Source: DASZZX01 sp036260415
GTDB lineage: Bacteria > Actinomycetota > Nitriliruptoria > Nitriliruptorales > JAHWKO01
Assembly: GCA_036260415.1 (NCBI GenBank)
Contig: DASZZX010000343.1
Location: 1-9,401, forward strand
DNA length: 9,401 nt
Reading direction: 5' to 3'
Position numbers and translations under genes: made by a program. This document shows positions 1 through 6,225 of the stretch, one piece after another. The notes under the pieces are model-generated. The model saw only the letters and a program-made list of their open reading frames with translations, did no database searches and was not told the origin of the DNA. Every line of letters starts with the position of its first letter. Within the stretch, counting starts at the first letter, position 1.

Positions 1-2
1 CG

Positions 3-287
3 GACGTGTCGGGCAAGGCGATCGCGAACCTGGAGGTCGAGTCACTCAAGCACGCCAACCCGACGTTCCACGGGGACACGATCTACTCCGAGACCCGCGT
101 GCTGGACAAAAGAGAGTCGTCGTCCAAGCCTGACCGCGGCGTCGTGACGGTGGAGACGATCGGCTACAAGCAGGACGGCACGATCGTGTGCGAGTTCACC
201 CGCAAGGTGCTGGTCCCCCGGCGCGGTCACGGCTACGAGGGCCACCCGGGACGCCCGCTCCCCGAACGGGAGGCGGGCGGCCAGTAG
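3..287 (+). CDS. MaoC-family acyl-CoA dehydratase/hydratase, C-terminal part (5' end outside window)
   Basis: The frame is open from the left edge and ends at TAG 285-287, giving the last 94 residues of a protein. The segment NPTFHGDTIYSETRVLD, followed by PDRGVVTVET, GYKQDGTIVCEF and a closing RKVLVPRR, is typical of the second half of MaoC-like hot-dog-fold enzymes, which hydrate or dehydrate 2-enoyl-CoA thioesters in the cytoplasm. The N-terminal half, which should hold the catalytic Asp/His of the hydratase motif, is outside the window, so activity cannot be checked. The last 20 or so residues (Gly/Pro/Arg-rich) look like a non-conserved tail. In actinobacteria such genes often sit beside CoA-ester lyase or acyl-CoA dehydrogenase genes, but those would lie to the left. 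Family assignment is fairly sure; the exact substrate (mesaconyl-CoA-like or other enoyl-CoA) is not determined. Confidence 0.8.
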   Translation, partial: DVSGKAIANLEVESLKHANPTFHGDTIYSETRVLDKRESSSKPDRGVVTVETIGYKQDGTIVCEFTRKVLVPRRGHGYEGHPGRPLPEREAGGQ

Positions 288-341
288 GCTGGCCACCCGC
301 GACCAGGGGTGCCGGTGGCTGGCAGCGCAGGAGGACGACCG

Positions 342-746
342 ATGCGGCTCGTCGAGGTGATGACCGTGGACGTCCTCACCACATCCGCCGACGCGTCCAT
401 CGCGGCCGCAGCCCGGGCCATGGCCGAACGCTCCGTCGGGTCGGCGTGTGTCGTGGACGCGCAGCAGAGTCTCGAGGGCATCATCACCGAGCGGGATGTG
501 CTGAGGGCGGCCGGGTCGGGGCGTGACCTGTCGCAGGAGCGGGTGGCCGGCTGGATGACCCGCGACCCGGTGACCGTCGCGCCCGACGAGCTGCCGTCCG
601 AGGTCGCCCGCAAGCTGCGTGAGGGTCGTTTCCGTCACCTGCCTGTCTGTGACGAGGGGAGGCTGGTTGGCGTGCTGTCCATGCGCGATCTGTGGGCCTA
701 CTCCTTCCTGCCGGCCGAGCCCGACGACATGACGCTACGCCAATGA
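342..746 (+). CDS. Small two-CBS-domain protein
   Basis: The protein has 134 residues and is essentially two tandem CBS motifs: about residues 1-58 (VEVMTVDVLTTSADASI, VVDAQQSLEGIITERDVL) and about 66-122 (VAGWMTRDPVTVAPDE, HLPVCDEGRLVGVLSMRDL). The ITERDVL and LSMRDL endings are classic CBS signatures. CBS pairs (Bateman modules) bind adenine nucleotides such as AMP, ATP or S-adenosylmethionine and act as energy or ligand sensors. As there is no catalytic or membrane domain, it would have to act on a partner or as a free sensor. I chose ATG 342 because AGGAGG at 329-334 lies 7 bases upstream; the frame is also open from GTG 309, but that start adds 11 unconserved residues and has no such site. 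A TAGGCT hexamer overlapping the MaoC stop codon (285-290) could be a -10 box, though no good -35 is seen. The partner is unknown. Confidence 0.88.
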   Translation: MRLVEVMTVDVLTTSADASIAAAARAMAERSVGSACVVDAQQSLEGIITERDVLRAAGSGRDLSQERVAGWMTRDPVTVAPDELPSEVARKLREGRFRHLPVCDEGRLVGVLSMRDLWAYSFLPAEPDDMTLRQ

Positions 747-871
747 GGCTCTGACGCTGCGTGGCTGGCCGGCCCGGCGCTGCGCTGAGATCCGTCCGCG
801 CACGACCCGTCCATGGTCCCTCCGCATCCTCTGCTCGCCCCGCCCGGCGCGCGGGATGCGGCGTCCGGCGG

Positions 872-1138
872 TCAGGCGCCCGTCGGCCAAGGTGCCTCAC
901 CGGGGTCGGTGGCGGCGCGCGCGGCTGCCGATCGCTCCTGCCGCCCGACGATGGTGAGCCGAGGTCTCACCACAACGGCGTACACGATGGTTCCCGCGAC
1001 GGGGAGCACGAGCTGGACGACGATCCAGGTCGCCTTGCGGTGGCGGGCGGCGACGAACCGTCGGGCCGGCAGCGCCGCAGCGTCGACCACGCCGAGGAGC
1101 ACGAGCAGCACACCGAAGATGGCGAAGCTGGTCTCCAC
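872..1138 (-). CDS. Small PLDc_N-type membrane protein
   Basis: The minus-strand frame encodes a short protein with two hydrophobic stretches, FAIFGVLLVLLGVVDAAAL and TWIVVQLVLPVAGTIVYAVVV. They are separated by a basic segment (ARRFVAARHRKA) and followed by RPRL. This layout (helix, D, basic loop, K.W...LPV.G...Y, RP) matches the PLDc_N domain, a two-helix membrane module found alone in many actinobacterial small proteins and at the N terminus of cardiolipin synthases. Its role when alone is unknown. I prefer the GTG start at 1138 (88 residues), preceded on the minus strand by AGGAAG at a 5-base spacing. An ATG at 1183 and one at 1240 extend the frame, but no ribosome site is visible for the former and the added residues are not family-like. 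It converges with the CBS gene and diverges from the reductase gene. The C-terminal 25 residues are low-complexity and cytosolic-looking. Confidence 0.65.
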   Translation of the reverse strand: METSFAIFGVLLVLLGVVDAAALPARRFVAARHRKATWIVVQLVLPVAGTIVYAVVVRPRLTIVGRQERSAAARAATDPGEAPWPTGA

Positions 1139-1427
1139 TCGGACTTCCTGCACGTCGGTCCCGGGCGATGGTGCCACATGCATGGGAGGAAGCGCTCGGA
1201 GCCGGAGAGCGTGACGGTGGCGACGCCGTGGCATGGACACTGTGGCTGCTCACGTGGGTCGGTCCATACCGCGAAGGGGTAGGTAGCCGCGGCGCCAGCC
1301 GGCGTGCTCGCGCGCGCGGCGCCGTCACCTTCCGCTGTCAACGGCCGCGGCCCGTCGCGGCTCGCCGATGAGCTTCCGTCCGAACGGCAGTCTACCCATC
1401 GACGACCACTCGCAGGGAGCGCTGACC

Positions 1428-2033
1428 ATGAAGCTGACCGCAACGATGATGCTGACCGTGGACGGCGTGTACCAGGGCCCCGGAGGCCCCGATGAGGACC
1501 GACGCGGCGGGTTCGACCGCGGCGGTTGGACCGCGCCGCTCTTCGACGAGGAGACCGGGCGGTTCGTGACCTCGGTGTTCGAGCGCGCGGATGCACTGCT
1601 CCTCGGGCGCCGGACGTGGGAGATCTGGGAAGCGTACTGGCCGCACCACGACAAGGGCGATCCGGTCTCCCACGGCATCAACGTCCTGCCCAAGTACGTG
1701 CCCTCGACCACGCTCACGGACCCGACGTGGCAGAACACCCACGTCCTCGAGGGCGACGTCGAGGCGGCGGTGCGCGAGCTCAAGGCGAAGCCCGGGCGCG
1801 AGCTCCAGGTCCATGGCAGCGGCGACCTGCTCCGGTGGCTGCTCGAGCGCGACCTCGTCGACGAGCTCAACCTGCAGCTCTACCCCGTCGTGGTGGGTGA
1901 CGGGCTGCGGCTGTTCCCGGAGCAGGGGCAGACGCACGCCCTGACGCTGGTCGAGTCGCGATCGACGCCGTCAGGCGTGACGATCCAGACCTATCGACCG
2001 GCCGGCCGCGCGACCTTCGGGACCGCCGGCTGA
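1428..2033 (+). CDS. Dihydrofolate reductase family protein (RibD C-terminal-like)
   Basis: The 201-residue protein starts MKLTATMMLTVDGVYQGPGG, the usual N terminus of the RibD-C/DHFR-like family (S/T-x-DG-x-x-x-GPGG). It continues with ALLLGRRTWEIW (about 56-67) and the NADPH-binding part VHGSGDLLRWLLE (about 128-140), then DLVDELNLQLYPVVVGDGLRLF. Members have the dihydrofolate-reductase fold and probably use NADPH to reduce pterin- or flavin-precursor-like substrates, but most lone copies are uncharacterised, so neither true DHFR nor riboflavin reductase activity should be assumed. The start is ATG 1428 with AGGGAG at 1414-1419, 8 bases upstream. The frame is open back to 1368, but that extension is unconserved. 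The gene stands alone: the neighbour on the left is on the opposite strand and the region to the right is decayed DNA. The last 12 residues (AGRATFGTAG) are a weakly conserved tail. Confidence 0.87.
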   Translation: MKLTATMMLTVDGVYQGPGGPDEDRRGGFDRGGWTAPLFDEETGRFVTSVFERADALLLGRRTWEIWEAYWPHHDKGDPVSHGINVLPKYVPSTTLTDPTWQNTHVLEGDVEAAVRELKAKPGRELQVHGSGDLLRWLLERDLVDELNLQLYPVVVGDGLRLFPEQGQTHALTLVESRSTPSGVTIQTYRPAGRATFGTAG

Positions 2034-2118
2034 GGGCGCGGCGCCTCGGCGCGGCGCGTCATCGAACGGCTGAGGAGACCGGCGTCCGCGACTCCCCCAT
2101 AGAGGTTTCGACGACCGC

Positions 2119-2146
2119 CGGCAGGTCGAATCCTGTCCGGCGCCCA
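2119..2146 (+). other. tRNA T-arm/acceptor-like segment, probably a remnant
   Basis: The bases GGCAGG (2120-2125), TCGAAT (2126-2131) and CCTGTC (2132-2137) form a 6-bp stem (one G-T pair) closed by a loop that reads like a tRNA T-loop (TTCGAAT) with one T missing. It is followed by CCGGCGCCCA, which resembles an acceptor 3' strand plus the start of CCA. A GGCGCC at 2040-2045 could pair with GGCGCC at 2139-2144, but this is a palindromic hexamer and the 105 bases between do not give a convincing D arm or anticodon arm. I therefore do not call a functional tRNA. It may be a truncated tRNA copy left by integration, or chance in GC-rich DNA. Confidence 0.3.
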
Positions 2147-2204
2147 TGACACCAGGTCTACGCTCCGGTGGAAGGTAGGCCCAGGATCGAAGGCCAGGCT
2201 GCGC

Positions 2205-2486
2205 TTGATCCGACGTTCCGCGCCGAAGCCGAAGCTCCTCGGCGACCGAAGCGCCTCAGACCTCACCGCCGGTCGCCGCTGCCGGACGCCCGCCGCCTGC
2301 TGCCAGGCCCATCACCTGCGTCACTGGGCGCACGGCGGCCCCACCGACGTGGCCAAGCTGCTGGCCCTGTCCCGGTCGTGCCACCACGCCCTGCACGAAG
2401 GCGTCTGGACCGCCACCCTCCACCCCGACAACACCGTCACCTTCACCGTCCCCTTCGGCCAGACCCTCCAACGCGCACCACCCTGA
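2205..2486 (+). pseudogene. C-terminal remnant of HNH endonuclease (DUF222/13E12-type)
   Basis: From about residue 24 the frame reads RRCRTPAACCQAHHLRHWAH, GGPTDVAKL and CHHALHE, then a tail TATLHPDNTVTFT. It matches the end of the DUF222-plus-HNH proteins common and often repeated in actinobacterial genomes, whose consensus here is CQAHH..HWADGGPTDLANL..L...HH..VHE. The DUF222 part and the first zinc-type Cys region are missing: the 23 residues before are unlike the family and begin at a TTG with no ribosome site. The central Asn of the HNH motif (AN-L in the family) is Lys here (residue 51), and the usual LLC before the final His pair is changed to ALSRSC. Both truncation and loss of a metal-site residue argue for a dead fragment. 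Full-length relatives run to several hundred residues; only about 70 family-like residues remain. Confidence 0.72.
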
Positions 2487-2577
2487 CCTGCCAGGTTTCA
2501 CGTGCCCCCCACCGCAGGTCCGCTGCGTGGCGGGCGTGCTGGAGGCCCGTCGGCCGAGGCCCTCCGAACGCGACCAC

Positions 2578-2583
2578 TAGCAT
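2578..2583 (+). promoter_or_regulatory. Candidate -10 box for serA
   Basis: TAGCAT lies about 38 bases before the chosen GTG of serA, in a local dip of GC content. No good -35 hexamer is visible at 17-18 bases (CGAGGC at 2555-2560). If used, transcription would begin near 2590, leaving a 5' leader of about 30 bases. That would exclude the in-frame ATG at 2582, which lies inside the box, as the translation start. Confidence 0.35.
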
Positions 2584-2620
2584 GCGCGGCCCACGTTCGC
2601 CCACAACGCCCGAGGTACCT

Positions 2621-4201
2621 GTGAGGATCCTGGTCGCCGACAGCCTCGCCGAGCGGGGCGTGGCGGCTCTGGCGGTCGATCACGAGGTCGACGTCAAGAC
2701 CGGTCTGTCGAAGGAGCAGCTGATCGAGATCATCCCGGCCTACGACGCCGTGGTGGTGCGGTCATCGACCAGCATCGACGCGGATGTGATCGCCGCTGCC
2801 CGCAGCCTCAAGGTGATCGCGCGTGCAGGCATCGGACTCGACAACGTCGATGTCGAGGCCGCCACCCGCGCCGGCATCATGGTGTGCAACGCTCCGCGCT
2901 CCAACATCGTGTCGGCCGCCGAGCACACCGTGGCCCTGATCCTGGCCCTGGTCCGCAACATCCCCCAGGCGCACGCGGCCCTGCGCGCGGGCAGCTGGCA
3001 GCGGGACCGCTGGAGCGGCACAGAGCTGCAGGGCAAGACGCTCGGTGTCGTCGGCCTGGGCCGCATCGGTGTGCTCGTCGCGCAGCGATGCAACTCGTTC
3101 GGCATGAAGCTGGCCGCCTACGACCCGTACGTGTCGACCGAGCGGGCCGGGCGCATGGGCGTGGAGCTCGTCGACGACCTCGACACGCTGGTGCGTGCCG
3201 CCGACATCCTGACCATCCACCTGCCGAAGACCGCCGAGACGGTCGGGCTGTTCGACGCCGAACGGCTGCGGCGCATGAAGCCCAGCGCCCGACTCGTCAA
3301 CGTGGCGCGGGGCGGCATCGTCGACGAGCAGGCCCTGTACGAGGCGCTGCGCGACGGCGTCATCGCCGCTGCGGCTCTGGACGTCTTCGCGGACGAGCCC
3401 ACCACCGCCAGCCCCTTGTTCGAGCTCGACAACGTCGTGGTCACCCCTCACCTCGGCGCCTCCACGACGGAGGCGCAGGACAAGGCCGGCGTCCAGGTCG
3501 CCGAGGCGGTCAACCTGGCGCTCGCCGGCGAGTTCGTTCCCTCGGCCCTCAACGTGCAGGGCGGCGCCGTCGACGATCTGGTCCGTCCGTTCCTGGAGCT
3601 CGCGGACAAACTCGGCCGCCTGTACACGGCGATGGCCGAGGGGACCGCGGGCGACATCACCATCGAGTACGTCGGCGAGCTGGCAGGGGCCGACTGCCGC
3701 GTGCTCGGCCTGGCGGTGCTCAAAGGGCTGCTCCGCGACGTGGTCCACGAACCGGTCACGTTCGTCAACGCCCCGCTGCTGGCCCAGGAGCGCGGCGTGC
3801 ACGTCCGCGAACTCAGCGAGCCGATCTCCGAGGAGTTCGTCTCGCTGCTGCGCGTCGCCGGGACCGATCGCGAGGGCCACCTCGTGCGGGTCGCGGGCAC
3901 GGCACTGCAGCCCAGCGGACGTGAGCGGCTGGTCGAGGTCTGGGGCGTCCCCGTCGACCTCGAGCCCACCCGTTACATGGCGTTCTTCCGCTATGAGGAC
4001 CGCCCCGGCATCATCGGGCGGGTCGGGACGGTCCTGGGGGACGGCGACGTGAACATCGCCAACATGCAGGTCGGGCGCCGCACGGCCGGGGGCGAGGCCA
4101 TCATGGTGCTGTCGCTCGACCAGCCGGTGCCGGGCGAGGTGCTCGACCGGATCGTCGCGGACATCGGCGCCTTCGACGCCAGGGCCATCACGCTCGACTG
4201 A
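2621..4201 (+). CDS. serA: D-3-phosphoglycerate dehydrogenase, long form with ASB and ACT domains
   Basis: This cytoplasmic enzyme oxidises 3-phosphoglycerate to 3-phosphohydroxypyruvate with NAD, the first step of L-serine synthesis. The 526-residue product has the N-terminal substrate-domain half (VRILVADSLAERG), the Rossmann motif GLGRIG (145-150) with acidic D168 for NAD, and the active-site set R230 (NVARGGIVDE), E259 (FADEP) and H277 (VTPHLGAST). An intervening ASB domain (about 310-450) follows, then a C-terminal ACT domain (about 453-526: RPGIIGRVGTVLGDGDVNIA) that in the family binds serine for feedback inhibition. This is the long type known from mycobacteria and Bacillus. GTG 2621 is chosen because GAGG (2612-2615) sits upstream and the protein begins exactly where the family does. 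The frame is open back to 2168 and includes ATG 2582, but the extra residues are Arg/Pro-rich translation of the upstream scar. serB, serC or ilvC are not nearby. Confidence 0.96.
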   Translation: MRILVADSLAERGVAALAVDHEVDVKTGLSKEQLIEIIPAYDAVVVRSSTSIDADVIAAARSLKVIARAGIGLDNVDVEAATRAGIMVCNAPRSNIVSAAEHTVALILALVRNIPQAHAALRAGSWQRDRWSGTELQGKTLGVVGLGRIGVLVAQRCNSFGMKLAAYDPYVSTERAGRMGVELVDDLDTLVRAADILTIHLPKTAETVGLFDAERLRRMKPSARLVNVARGGIVDEQALYEALRDGVIAAAALDVFADEPTTASPLFELDNVVVTPHLGASTTEAQDKAGVQVAEAVNLALAGEFVPSALNVQGGAVDDLVRPFLELADKLGRLYTAMAEGTAGDITIEYVGELAGADCRVLGLAVLKGLLRDVVHEPVTFVNAPLLAQERGVHVRELSEPISEEFVSLLRVAGTDREGHLVRVAGTALQPSGRERLVEVWGVPVDLEPTRYMAFFRYEDRPGIIGRVGTVLGDGDVNIANMQVGRRTAGGEAIMVLSLDQPVPGEVLDRIVADIGAFDARAITLD

Positions 4202-4328
4202 CACCCCACCCGCAAAGCACGACCCGCTGCACCGACGAGGAGGACGGAACTCCAGCCCGACCGGGCGACCAGCCCGGGCCACGGACAACCGAGTGGTGAG
4301 TGTGAGCCGGCCCAAGGAGGGACCCCGC

Positions 4329-4850
4329 ATGGCGATCGTGTCACCCGCCGAGGCGGCCTCGGACGTCGCCGAGCGCATCCTGCTGTCGAGCGACGCGTTC
4401 GCCGAGGGCGAGCCCATCCCGGCCCAGTACACCTGCGACGGACGGGACATGTCGCCGGCCCTGTCCTGGCGCGACGTCCCGAACGGAACCGCCGAACTGG
4501 TTGTCACCGTCGAGGACCCGGACGCTGACGACGAGGTCTTCGTGCACTGGATGGTCACCGGGATCGATCCCACCAGCCCCGGCATCCTCGAAGGCGGTCG
4601 ACCGCAGGGCGCGACCGAGGGCCTGAACGACTTCGGGGACGCCGGCTGGAAGGGTCCGTGTCCAACCTGGGGTCACGAGCCGCACCGCTTCGTGTTCACC
4701 GTCCTGGCACTGCAGGAGCACACCCGGCTGCCGTACCGGTTCACCGCCGAGCAGCTGCGCGAGACGCTGGACCGCACCGTCATCCTCGCGCGAGGCGTCC
4801 TCGTCGGACGGTACGGGCGCACGCCGCGTCCCCCCGTCAAGAGCGGCTGA
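4329..4850 (+). CDS. YbhB/YbcL family PEBP-like protein
   Basis: The 173-residue protein carries the bacterial phosphatidylethanolamine-binding-protein signature: PAQYTCDGRDMSPALSW (31-47), a ligand-site strand VEDPDADDEVFVHWMV (61-76), then GWKGPCPTWGHEPHRFVF (106-123). The usual DPDAP is DPDAD here, and the usual GPCPP-x-GxHRY segment is GPCPTWGHEPHRF, two residues longer, so the anion pocket is slightly altered although the key Asp, His and Arg are present. No signal peptide is seen, so it is probably cytosolic. The function of these proteins in bacteria is largely unknown; eukaryotic relatives bind phospholipid head groups or inhibit kinases and proteases. ATG 4329 has a perfect AAGGAGG at 4314-4320 with 8-base spacing; upstream in-frame GTGs at 4293 and 4296 lack such a site. 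It sits alone between serA (127-base gap) and the dehydrogenase operon (148-base gap). Confidence 0.88.
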   Translation: MAIVSPAEAASDVAERILLSSDAFAEGEPIPAQYTCDGRDMSPALSWRDVPNGTAELVVTVEDPDADDEVFVHWMVTGIDPTSPGILEGGRPQGATEGLNDFGDAGWKGPCPTWGHEPHRFVFTVLALQEHTRLPYRFTAEQLRETLDRTVILARGVLVGRYGRTPRPPVKSG

Positions 4851-4857
4851 ACCGGCC

Positions 4858-4886
4858 AGGACACCGGCCCAGGCCTGTAGTAGGGT
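4858..4886 (+). promoter_or_regulatory. Candidate promoter of the 2-oxoacid dehydrogenase operon
   Basis: AGGACA (4858-4863, 4 of 6 matches to TTGACA) and TAGGGT (4881-4886, a usual actinobacterial -10 form) are separated by exactly 17 bases. They begin 7 bases after the stop of the PEBP gene. The first gene starts at 4999, so a leader of about 105 bases would result. I see no clear operator palindrome in the leader; an AC-rich/GA-rich run (4979-4994) is largely the extended ribosome site. Confidence 0.45.
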
Positions 4887-4998
4887 CGATCTGCGCGCTC
4901 GATCGGCGATCCCGAGATGCGCGCCCCGCCGGGCTCGCCCGGCACCCAGGCCGAGTCCACCGTCCGGCGATCCCGGACGACGAGGAGGAGGAGGCGAC

Positions 4999-6225
4999 GT
5001 GGGCGACAGCGAGGAACCCGACCGCGAGGCCAACGAGCCCCACGAGGGACCCGACTACCGCTCGCTGCTCGACCCCGACACCGATCCCGCCGAGCTGCTG
5101 CCCAACCTCCAACCGATCCGGCTGCTCGACCGCAACGGGCAGCTCGGCGAGCACGAGGCCTACCCGCTCGACCTGAAGGACGAGGACCTCCGCACCCTCT
5201 ACCGCCACATGGTCGTCGCTCGGCGGGTGGACCGGGAGGCGATCAACCTGCAACGGCAGGGACAGCTCGGGGTGTACGCGTCCTGCCTGGGACAGGAAGC
5301 AGCCCAGGTGGGCAGCGCCTACGCGCTCGCCGACCAGGACTGGATCTTTCCCTCCTACCGCGAGCTGGCCGCCGGCATCGTCCGCGGCATCGACACCGCC
5401 GGCATGCTGCAGCTGTACCGGGGCACCTGGCTCAGCGACTACGACCCGTACGAGTTCCACTTCGCCCTGATGGCCATCCCGATCTCGACCCAGTGCCTGC
5501 ACGCGGCCGGGTTCGCGATGGGCGCCCGGCTCGCGGGCGAACCGGTGGTCACCCTGGTCTACTTCGGCGACGGAGCCACCTCGGAGGGTGATTTCCACGA
5601 GGCCTCCAACTTCGCGGCGGTGTTCCAGGCGCCGTGCGTCTTCTTCTGCCAGAACAACCAGTACGCCATCTCGGTGCCGCTGTCCAAGCAGACCCACGCT
5701 CCCTCGATCGCACACAAGGGCGTCGGCTACGGGATGCCGGGCCGGCGGGTCGACGGCAACGACGTACTGGCCAGCTACGCCGTCACCAAGTGGGCGTCCG
5801 AGCGGGCACGACGTGGGGAAGGGCCGACGCTGATCGAGGCCCTCACCTACCGCATGGAGGCCCACACCACCTCCGACGACCCCACCCGCTACCGCACACG
5901 CGAGGAGCTGGACTACTGGGCGACCTTCGACCCGATCGCCCGCATGGAGAAGTTCCTGAAGGGTCGTGACCTCTGGGAGGACCGTTTCGCCGCGGCGGTC
6001 GAGGACGAGGCACGCGAGCAGTCAGGCCACGTCCGCGACCAGATCTACGACGCGCCCCACCCCGATCCGGAGGAACTGTTCGCGCACGTGTACGTGGAGC
6101 CCCCACCCCACCTGGAACGCCAGCGGCGCCAGCTCCAGGCCGAGTTGGCGGGCGGCGGGGAGCCTGCGCCGGGGGGCGGCGACCTCGAAGGGCTCGTCGA
6201 CGCGCAGCGGCGGGAGGTGCTGTGA
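4999..6225 (+). CDS. bkdA: Branched-chain 2-oxoacid dehydrogenase E1 alpha subunit
   Basis: With E1 beta this forms the thiamine-diphosphate-dependent decarboxylase that takes 2-oxoisovalerate, 2-oxo-3-methylvalerate or 2-oxoisocaproate and reductively acylates the E2 lipoyl group. The 408-residue protein shows the ThDP/Mg motif GDGATSEGDFHEASNF (190-205) ending in NN-QYAIS (219-225), the upstream ASCLGQEAAQVG (94-105) and PSYRE (118-122). It also has the E1-alpha loop HTTSDDPTRYR (289-299), whose Ser is the phosphorylation site in mitochondrial homologues. The pattern fits branched-chain better than pyruvate E1. GTG 4999 follows a long GAGGAGGAGGAGG purine run (4982-4994). The C terminus beyond about 380 is a Gly/Pro-rich linker with a short tail. 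Its stop overlaps the E1 beta start by 4 bases (GTGA), so the two subunits are likely translationally coupled. Pyruvate or other 2-oxoacids as substrate cannot be fully excluded. Confidence 0.93.
   Translation: MGDSEEPDREANEPHEGPDYRSLLDPDTDPAELLPNLQPIRLLDRNGQLGEHEAYPLDLKDEDLRTLYRHMVVARRVDREAINLQRQGQLGVYASCLGQEAAQVGSAYALADQDWIFPSYRELAAGIVRGIDTAGMLQLYRGTWLSDYDPYEFHFALMAIPISTQCLHAAGFAMGARLAGEPVVTLVYFGDGATSEGDFHEASNFAAVFQAPCVFFCQNNQYAISVPLSKQTHAPSIAHKGVGYGMPGRRVDGNDVLASYAVTKWASERARRGEGPTLIEALTYRMEAHTTSDDPTRYRTREELDYWATFDPIARMEKFLKGRDLWEDRFAAAVEDEAREQSGHVRDQIYDAPHPDPEELFAHVYVEPPPHLERQRRQLQAELAGGGEPAPGGGDLEGLVDAQRREVL

Larger units (their letters stand above)
2034..2620. other. Gene-poor scar between reductase gene and serA
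   Basis: These 587 bases hold no intact gene. From left to right I see a GC-rich run just after the reductase stop (GCGCC TC GGCGC near 2041-2052, loop too small to call a terminator), a T-arm-like tRNA 3' segment (2119-2146), and the C-terminal remnant of an HNH endonuclease (to 2486). After these comes a short leader with a likely -10 box for serA. Two unrelated frames are open across most of it (the serA frame and the HNH frame), which reflects high GC content rather than coding. No inverted terminal repeats, direct repeats or transposase pieces were recognised by eye. The best reading is a residue of repeated or mobile DNA. Confidence 0.55.

Noticed and set aside
747..871. Shared terminator between the convergent CBS and PLDc_N genes
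   Set aside because: Only a weak CCCG-GCGCG-CGGG stem (about 844-856) is present and there is no T-run in either direction.
1336..1396. Promoter pairs between the PLDc_N and reductase genes (minus-strand TTGACA at 1341-1336, TAGACT at 1394-1389)
   Set aside because: Neither hexamer has a partner at a 16-19 base spacing in the right direction, so no promoter could be supported.
2040..2146. Complete tRNA gene using GGCGCC at both ends
   Set aside because: The pairing hexamer is palindromic, the span is about 105 bases, and I could not draw a D arm or a 5-bp anticodon stem with a sensible anticodon.
4240..4282. Hairpin GCCCGACCGGGC downstream of serA as a terminator
   Set aside because: The loop would be only 2-4 bases and no T-run follows; in DNA this rich in GC such palindromes are frequent.
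2762..4585. Minus-strand open frame of 607 codons opposite serA and the PEBP gene
   Set aside because: Same GC-driven shadow effect; it spans two unrelated plus-strand genes and an intergenic gap, and no recognisable domain appears.
4837..5865. Minus-strand frame of 342 codons opposite the E1 alpha gene
   Set aside because: No ribosome site or family motif, and the plus strand encodes a complete E1 alpha.
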